Shown piece after piece: positions 28,823 through 32,360 of a stretch of DNA of 32,360 nucleotides (within the stretch, counting starts at the first letter, position 1; every line of letters begins with the position of its first letter). The DNA is taken from contig WYBL01000065.1 in NCBI GenBank assembly GCA_011526565.1, positions 1-32,360 on the forward strand, in the 5' to 3' direction. The notes under the pieces were generated by a model. It was given only the letters and a program-made list of their open reading frames with translations. It ran no database searches and was not told the origin of the DNA. The stretch comes from Acidobacteriota bacterium (lineage in GTDB: Bacteria; Acidobacteriota; Vicinamibacteria; Fen-336). Position numbers and translations under genes: made by a program.

Positions 28823-29565
28823 CCCGTCTCCTCCCCCTCCTCCTGCTGCTGGCGGCGCCCGCGCCCCCCGCGGCCAGCCTCGACGCGCGGCTGTCGCTGG
28901 GTGACTCCGCCGTGCTGGTCACGCTGACGCAGCCCGGACCCGCGGACGCCCTGGACGTCGAGGTGGTCGTCCGCGCGGGTGGCCGGGAGGGCCGGGGCTC
29001 GGCGGGCCGGGTCGCGTCCGGGTCCTCCCACGTGGTGACGGTGCGCCTCGACGGGCTGCCCGCGGGTCCGCTCGCCGCCGTGGCGCGCGTCGACTGGCGG
29101 CCATCGGACGCGGCGCCCGACGCCCCGCCCTCATCGCGCGCGTTCGCGGCGACGCTGCGCGGGGGAGGCCTGCGGCTGGAGCCCGAGCCCGCGCGGCTGG
29201 GCGGCGCGGGGGCGATCGGCGTGCGGGTGTCGAGCCTCGACGGCCGCGCCCGCCGGGTGCGCCTCGAGGTCGCAGCGCCGATGGGGCTGCTGGCCCTGCC
29301 GCCTCCCGAGTTCGAGGTGCCGGCCGCGGGCGTGGCGCGGGTCGAGGTGCCGCTGGCCCGCGGGAGTGCCGCCCGCGGTTCGACGGTCGGTCTGGCGCTT
29401 CTGGCCCGCGCCGAGGACGCCGCCGGCGCCGCGCTGGCGCGGGTCGAACTGCTCGCGGAACCCGGGTGGTTGCCGGCCCTGCGCCCGGCGCTGGTCGTCG
29501 CGGCCCTCGCCCTGCTGGGCGCCGCGGCCCTCGCCGAGTGGTGGGCGCGCCGCTCGCCGGCTTGA
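28819..29565 (+). CDS. Type I membrane protein of unknown function, apparent CTG start
   Basis: No ATG, GTG or TTG fits the 5' end. The frame becomes protein-like at CTG 28819, which overlaps the upstream stop as CTGA, exactly parallel to the ATGA and GTGA couplings elsewhere in the window, and begins a good signal peptide (TRLLPLLLLLAAPAPPAAS). The 248-residue product then has a beta-rich extracytoplasmic part (VEVVVRAGGREGRG, VRLEVAAPMGLLALPPPEFE) of two probable sandwich domains, a C-terminal TM (about 222-240, ALVVAALALLGAAALAEWW) and a short RRSPA tail. No named family recognised. Coupled with the kinase and the Ig-like exported protein. An internal GTG near 28911 would lose the signal peptide. 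Confidence 0.68.
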   Translation: MTRLLPLLLLLAAPAPPAASLDARLSLGDSAVLVTLTQPGPADALDVEVVVRAGGREGRGSAGRVASGSSHVVTVRLDGLPAGPLAAVARVDWRPSDAAPDAPPSSRAFAATLRGGGLRLEPEPARLGGAGAIGVRVSSLDGRARRVRLEVAAPMGLLALPPPEFEVPAAGVARVEVPLARGSAARGSTVGLALLARAEDAAGAALARVELLAEPGWLPALRPALVVAALALLGAAALAEWWARRSPA

Positions 29566-29591
29566 CACCGCTTCGAACCACGAAATATGGT
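29562..29591 (+). promoter_or_regulatory. Candidate promoter of the J-domain protein gene
   Basis: TTGACA (29562-29567) overlaps the stop of the preceding gene; TATGGT (29586-29591) follows after 18 nt. The box ends 10 nt before the ATG at 29602, so the leader would be only a few nucleotides. The -35 is perfect and the -10 matches four of six. Confidence 0.55.
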
Positions 29592-29601
29592 GTAGCGGAA
29601 G

Positions 29602-30180
29602 ATGGAGAGGCCCAAGGACTACTACGGCCTGCTCGGCGTGCCGCGCGACGCCAGCACCGCGGCGATCACCCGCGCCTACCGCAAGCGGGTAAGACAGCTC
29701 GAGCCCGCCCACCGCACCGGAGCCACTGCCGAAGATCTCCACGCGCTGCAGCGGGCCTACGAGACGCTGCGAGATGCGGAGCAGCGCCGCCGCTACGACG
29801 AGGCGCTGTCCCACCAGCCAGCCCCCGAGCGCTCCCGCGGCGAGTCGCTGCCGCTGCGCCCCGCCACCGGTCTGCGGCGCCCGATGCGCGCCGAGACGCT
29901 GGCTGCCGACGTCGTGCTCTCCGCCACCGAGGCGCAGCGCGGCGGCGTGCTCCCGCTCGACCTGCCGGTCTCGGCCGAGTGCTCGAGCTGCGAGGGCACG
30001 GGGGGCGCCGCCTTCGACTGCGCGCCCTGCAGCGGCGAAGGCCGGATCGGCATGCGGCTGCCGATGCCGGTCCGGATTCCGCCGGGCATCCGCTCCGGAA
30101 CCGTCTTCGACCTGCGCGTCGAGGAGACCACGGTCCGCTCGCTGCTGCTGACCGTGCACGTGGGCGGCGCCGGCCGCTGA
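29602..30180 (+). CDS. DnaJ-like protein with a J-domain lacking HPD and a reduced zinc centre
   Basis: The 192-residue product starts with a recognisable J-domain (PKDYYGLLGVPRDASTAAIT to RRRYDEA, about 5-68), but the invariant HPD tripeptide is replaced by Glu-Pro-Ala (34-36). Without HPD, a J-protein is not expected to stimulate the DnaK ATPase. A short zinc region follows with only two pairs, CSSC (127-130) and CAPC (140-143), where DnaJ has four CxxCxGxG repeats. A piece of the C-terminal substrate-binding fold (MPVRIPPGIRSGTVFDLRV) ends the protein early compared with DnaJ (about 375). The frame is intact, so it looks like a specialised protein, not a fresh pseudogene. dnaK and grpE are not nearby. 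Confidence 0.82.
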   Translation: MERPKDYYGLLGVPRDASTAAITRAYRKRVRQLEPAHRTGATAEDLHALQRAYETLRDAEQRRRYDEALSHQPAPERSRGESLPLRPATGLRRPMRAETLAADVVLSATEAQRGGVLPLDLPVSAECSSCEGTGGAAFDCAPCSGEGRIGMRLPMPVRIPPGIRSGTVFDLRVEETTVRSLLLTVHVGGAGR

Positions 30181-30196
30181 GGCTTCGGCGGAAGCC
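30181..30196. other. Small hairpin after the J-domain gene
   Basis: GGCTTC (30181-30186) and GAAGCC (30191-30196) form a perfect 6-bp stem with a 4-nt loop directly after the stop codon. No T-run follows, so it is not a standard terminator; it could slow decay or be chance. Confidence 0.3.
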
Positions 30197-30208
30197 ACCA
30201 CGCCCCCT

Positions 30209-30214
30209 TATGAT
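30209..30214 (+). promoter_or_regulatory. Candidate -10 box of the gmhA unit
   Basis: TATGAT (five of six to TATAAT) ends 9 nt before the ATG at 30224. No clear -35 and no Shine-Dalgarno sequence, again suggesting a leaderless start. Confidence 0.42.
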
Positions 30215-30223
30215 GGGCGGCGC

Positions 30224-30796
30224 ATGATCGACGAAGCGGGAATCGCGCGGCTGGTCGCGTACAGCGTCGCCCTCAAGCAGCGCTTCTTCGCGGAGCGCGC
30301 CTCCGACGTGCTGGCCGCGGGACGCGTGATGGCCGAGGCGCTGCGCGGCGGCGGCCGCGTGCTGGCCTTCGGCAACGGCGGCTCGGCTTCGGACGCCCAG
30401 CACCTCGCCGCGGAACTGGTCGGCCGCTTCCTCGCGGAGCGACCGGGCCTGGCGGCGATCGCGCTCGGTTCCGACCCCTCGACGGTGACCTCGATCTCAA
30501 ACGACTACGGCTACGAGCAGGTGTTCCGCCGCCAGGTCGAGGCGCACGGCCGCGCAGGCGACGTCGCGCTCGGGATCACCACCTCGGGCCGCTCGAAGAA
30601 CGTGCTGGCCGCGCTGGATCTCGCGCGCGAGAAAGGCCTGCGCACGGTCGCCCTCACCGGCGCCGGTGGCGCAGCCCTGGCCGGCCGCGTCGACCACCTG
30701 CTCGACGTGCCCGAGACCGACACGGCCCGCGTGCAGGAGGTCCACGGCATGGTCGTCCACCTGCTGTGCCAGGTCGTCGACGAGTCGCTGGCGTGA
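30224..30796 (+). CDS. gmhA: Phosphoheptose isomerase GmhA-like (SIS domain)
   Basis: GmhA turns sedoheptulose 7-phosphate into D-glycero-D-manno-heptose 7-phosphate, the first step to the ADP-heptose or GDP-heptose of surface polysaccharides. The 190-residue length is usual. Visible motifs are FGNGGSASDAQHLAAELVGR, in which His and Glu four residues apart match the zinc-site pair of E. coli GmhA, TSGRSKN for phosphate binding, and VQEVHGMVVH, with Gln and His eight apart matching the second pair. DiaA is related but lacks this zinc set, so GmhA is preferred. The stop overlaps the next GTG start by 4 nt (GTGA). No hldE or gmhB is in the window. Confidence 0.88.
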   Translation: MIDEAGIARLVAYSVALKQRFFAERASDVLAAGRVMAEALRGGGRVLAFGNGGSASDAQHLAAELVGRFLAERPGLAAIALGSDPSTVTSISNDYGYEQVFRRQVEAHGRAGDVALGITTSGRSKNVLAALDLAREKGLRTVALTGAGGAALAGRVDHLLDVPETDTARVQEVHGMVVHLLCQVVDESLA

Positions 30797-31767
30797 GCCC
30801 GCGCGTTTCGCGACGCCGCCCGCGCGCGCCGCAGCCGCTCGAGCTCGCGGGCGTCGCGACGTATCCCTTGCGCTCTCGCAAGAGCAAGGTGGGCATCCGC
30901 GACCTCGCCCGGCCGGTGCCGCCGGGAGCGTCGATCGAGGAGTTCCTGGCCGCGCTGCCGCGCCAGCTCGCCGGCGTCGCGCTGCGCGACCTCGCGGCCC
31001 AGGTGCGCCGTGGCCGCACCCGCCGCCGGCCCCTCCTGTGGGGACTCGGCGCCCACGTGATCAAGGTCGGCCTGGCGCCGCTGCTCGTCGACCTGATGGA
31101 CCGCGGGTACGTGACCGGCGTGGCCCTCAACGGCGCCGGCATCGTCCACGACTTCGAGCTGGCTGCCGTCGGACACACCTCCGAGGAGGTCGCGGAGGGC
31201 CTCGGCTCCGGCGCCTTCGGCATGGCGAAGGAGACCGGCGAGGAGCTCAACCGCGCGATCGTCGACGGCGCTCGCGACGGCCTCGGCCTCGGCGCCGCCG
31301 TCGGCCGCCATATCGAGGAGAGCCGGCTGAAGCACCGCGACGTCAGCCTGCTGGCGGCGGCCTGGCGCCGCGGGCTGCCGGCGACCGTGCACGTCGCGGT
31401 CGGCACCGACATCGTGCACATGCACCCGGCCTGCGATCCCGCGGCGCTGGGGCAGGCCACCCACCTCGACTTCCGGATCTTCGCCGGCGAGGTCGCGCGG
31501 CTGGGCGGTGGCGGCGTCTACCTGAACGTGGGCTCGGCGGTGCTGCTGCCGGAGGTGTTCCTGAAGGCGGTCACGCTGGCCCGCAACCTGGGCCACGAGC
31601 TGCGCGACTTCACGACGGCGAACCTGGACTTCATCCAGTCCTACCGCCCGAACACCAACGTCGTCCAGCGGCCCACCCGCGGCGTCGGCCGCGGCTTCAG
31701 CCTGACCGGCCACCACGAGCTGCTGCTGCCGCTGCTGCGCGCGGCGATCCTCGCCGGCAGCCGCTAG
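30793..31767 (+). CDS. Deoxyhypusine-synthase-like protein, function unknown
   Basis: The 324-residue product resembles the deoxyhypusine synthase fold: LLWGLGAHVIKVGLAPLLVD, DRGYVTGVALNGAGIVHDFE and LPATVHVAVGTDIVHMHP correspond to the NAD-binding core where synthases have a GAxxxxxGL...TGAxxxHD pattern. Bacteria lack eIF5A, so hypusine formation is not the role. I could not find the segment around the synthase catalytic lysine, and the C-terminus (DFIQSYRPNTNVVQRPTRG) is of a kind I know only from uncharacterised bacterial proteins. GTG 30793 overlaps the gmhA stop (GTGA), so it is translated with a heptose gene and may act on a sugar or sugar nucleotide; that is inference. Its TAG stop shares CTAG with the stop of the convergent gene. 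Confidence 0.75.
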   Translation: MSPRVSRRRPRAPQPLELAGVATYPLRSRKSKVGIRDLARPVPPGASIEEFLAALPRQLAGVALRDLAAQVRRGRTRRRPLLWGLGAHVIKVGLAPLLVDLMDRGYVTGVALNGAGIVHDFELAAVGHTSEEVAEGLGSGAFGMAKETGEELNRAIVDGARDGLGLGAAVGRHIEESRLKHRDVSLLAAAWRRGLPATVHVAVGTDIVHMHPACDPAALGQATHLDFRIFAGEVARLGGGGVYLNVGSAVLLPEVFLKAVTLARNLGHELRDFTTANLDFIQSYRPNTNVVQRPTRGVGRGFSLTGHHELLLPLLRAAILAGSR

Positions 31768-32360
31768 TCCTTCGCCTCCAGCCAGCACACCTCGTAGGGC
31801 GCGAGGTGGACGTTCAGGCGGCCGTCCTTGACGCGCGGCCGGTGGCCCTCGAGCAGCGGCCGCCAGCGCCGCGCCGGCCCGCCGACGTCCGCGAGCGGGA
31901 GCCCGACGGTCTGCTCGCGGGGGCTGACCGAGACGAGCGCCACGATGCGCTGACCCTCGCGCGGCCCGCGCAGCAGGGCGAACACGCCGGGACCGACGTC
32001 GAGCACCTGCTGCGGGGCGTTCGGGTGGAACGCGGGCTGCCGCACGCGGACGGCGAGCAGGCGCCGGAAGCCGACCGCGACGCGGTACTCGGTGGAGTCG
32101 AGGTCCATCAGCCGCGACATCAGCGCCGGCTCCGAGAGGGTCTTGCGGTTGATCGAGCGCTTCTCGGCGCCCGAGCGGATCGCCGCCAGGTCGTTGCGGG
32201 CCCCGAACAGGCTGGGCAGGTAGATGCCGGGCACGCCGCGCAGCATCAGCGCGATCGCGCGGCTGGCGAGGAAGCGGGCCACCTGCAGCCAGCCCGGCTC
32301 GCCGGCGTCGTCGCGGTTGAGCGCGCTCCACCAGGTGACGTTGAGCTCGTAGGGGCTGCG
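31764..32360 (-). CDS. GH13 sucrose-phosphorylase-type enzyme, 3' part (cut by window edge)
   Basis: The last 198 residues of a minus-strand gene that continues beyond 32360. SPYELNVTWWSALN, the barrel end MLRGVPGIYLPSLFGARNDL and EKRSINRKTL are characteristic of the GH13 subfamily that includes sucrose, glucosylglycerate and glucosylglycerol phosphorylases, which transfer glucose between phosphate and an acceptor. After the barrel comes the small C-terminal beta domain (FALLRGPREGQRIVALVSVS to LAPYEVCWLEAKD). The catalytic Asp and Glu lie outside the window, so activity and acceptor cannot be judged. The GTG at 32282 is internal and not a true start. The stop codon overlaps that of the convergent gene within CTAG. 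Confidence 0.85.
   Translation of the reverse strand, partial: RSPYELNVTWWSALNRDDAGEPGWLQVARFLASRAIALMLRGVPGIYLPSLFGARNDLAAIRSGAEKRSINRKTLSEPALMSRLMDLDSTEYRVAVGFRRLLAVRVRQPAFHPNAPQQVLDVGPGVFALLRGPREGQRIVALVSVSPREQTVGLPLADVGGPARRWRPLLEGHRPRVKDGRLNVHLAPYEVCWLEAKD

Noticed and set aside
30511..32331. Long minus-strand open frame across gmhA and the deoxyhypusine-synthase-like gene
   Set aside because: Low-complexity Arg/Ala/Gly-rich translation; the plus-strand genes and the GH13 frame explain the DNA.

Overview
The window is very GC-rich (third codon positions almost all G or C) and densely coding: 24 protein genes, one of them cut by the right edge. No rRNA, tRNA, CRISPR array, transposase or phage gene was recognised. 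The gene set points to an Acidobacteriota-like bacterium with an outer membrane: an 'orphan' duplicated MacB/FtsX permease of the type abundant in Acidobacteria, a TonB-dependent receptor with an N-terminal carboxypeptidase-regulatory-like domain, sulfatase-fold/TPR fusion proteins, Pal and TatA, a kinase-TPR protein and a phosphoheptose isomerase. The phylum is an inference from families; nothing here fixes it.

Layout. 1-424: no gene; a short imperfect tandem repeat (period 33-34). 425-3695: family-5-type uracil-DNA glycosylase (minus), divergent from an S9 peptidase and a 2H phosphodiesterase. 3700-9189, all minus and read right to left: two Nudix hydrolases, a dicarboxylate/amino-acid symporter, MoaE, then the orphan permease. 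9262-13977, plus: a membrane sensor with GGDEF and EAL domains, then MoeA and MoaC, all overlapping. 13982-22175: a TonB-dependent receptor with a small membrane protein in front and a strong terminator behind, flanked by two paralogous sulfatase-fold/TPR proteins that carry Thr in place of the usual Cys/Ser nucleophile. 22228-23883: exported amidohydrolase. 23993-25731: LysW-like mini zinc ribbon, LarE-type sulfur transferase, TatA, Pal; this block is bracketed by two inverted copies of a two-hairpin element. 25932-29565: Ser/Thr kinase-TPR membrane protein with two coupled exported unknowns. 29602-31767: J-domain protein lacking HPD, phosphoheptose isomerase, deoxyhypusine-synthase-like protein. 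31764-32360: 3' part of a GH13 phosphorylase-type gene (minus).

How genes work together. Three molybdenum-cofactor genes (moaE, moeA, moaC) lie in two divergent units. The receptor and its two periplasm-facing TPR enzymes look like an uptake/processing locus. Translational coupling is pervasive: 4-nt stop/start overlaps (ATGA, GTGA, and apparently CTGA) join many pairs. Several first genes lack a Shine-Dalgarno sequence but have a TAnnnT box 6-10 nt before the start codon, which suggests leaderless transcripts.

Best candidates for something undescribed: the covarying two-hairpin element at 23914-23984 and 25746-25819; the LysW-like/LarE pair; the receptor flanked by Thr-type sulfatase-fold/TPR paralogs; and the kinase operon with two unknown exported proteins, the second apparently starting at CTG.
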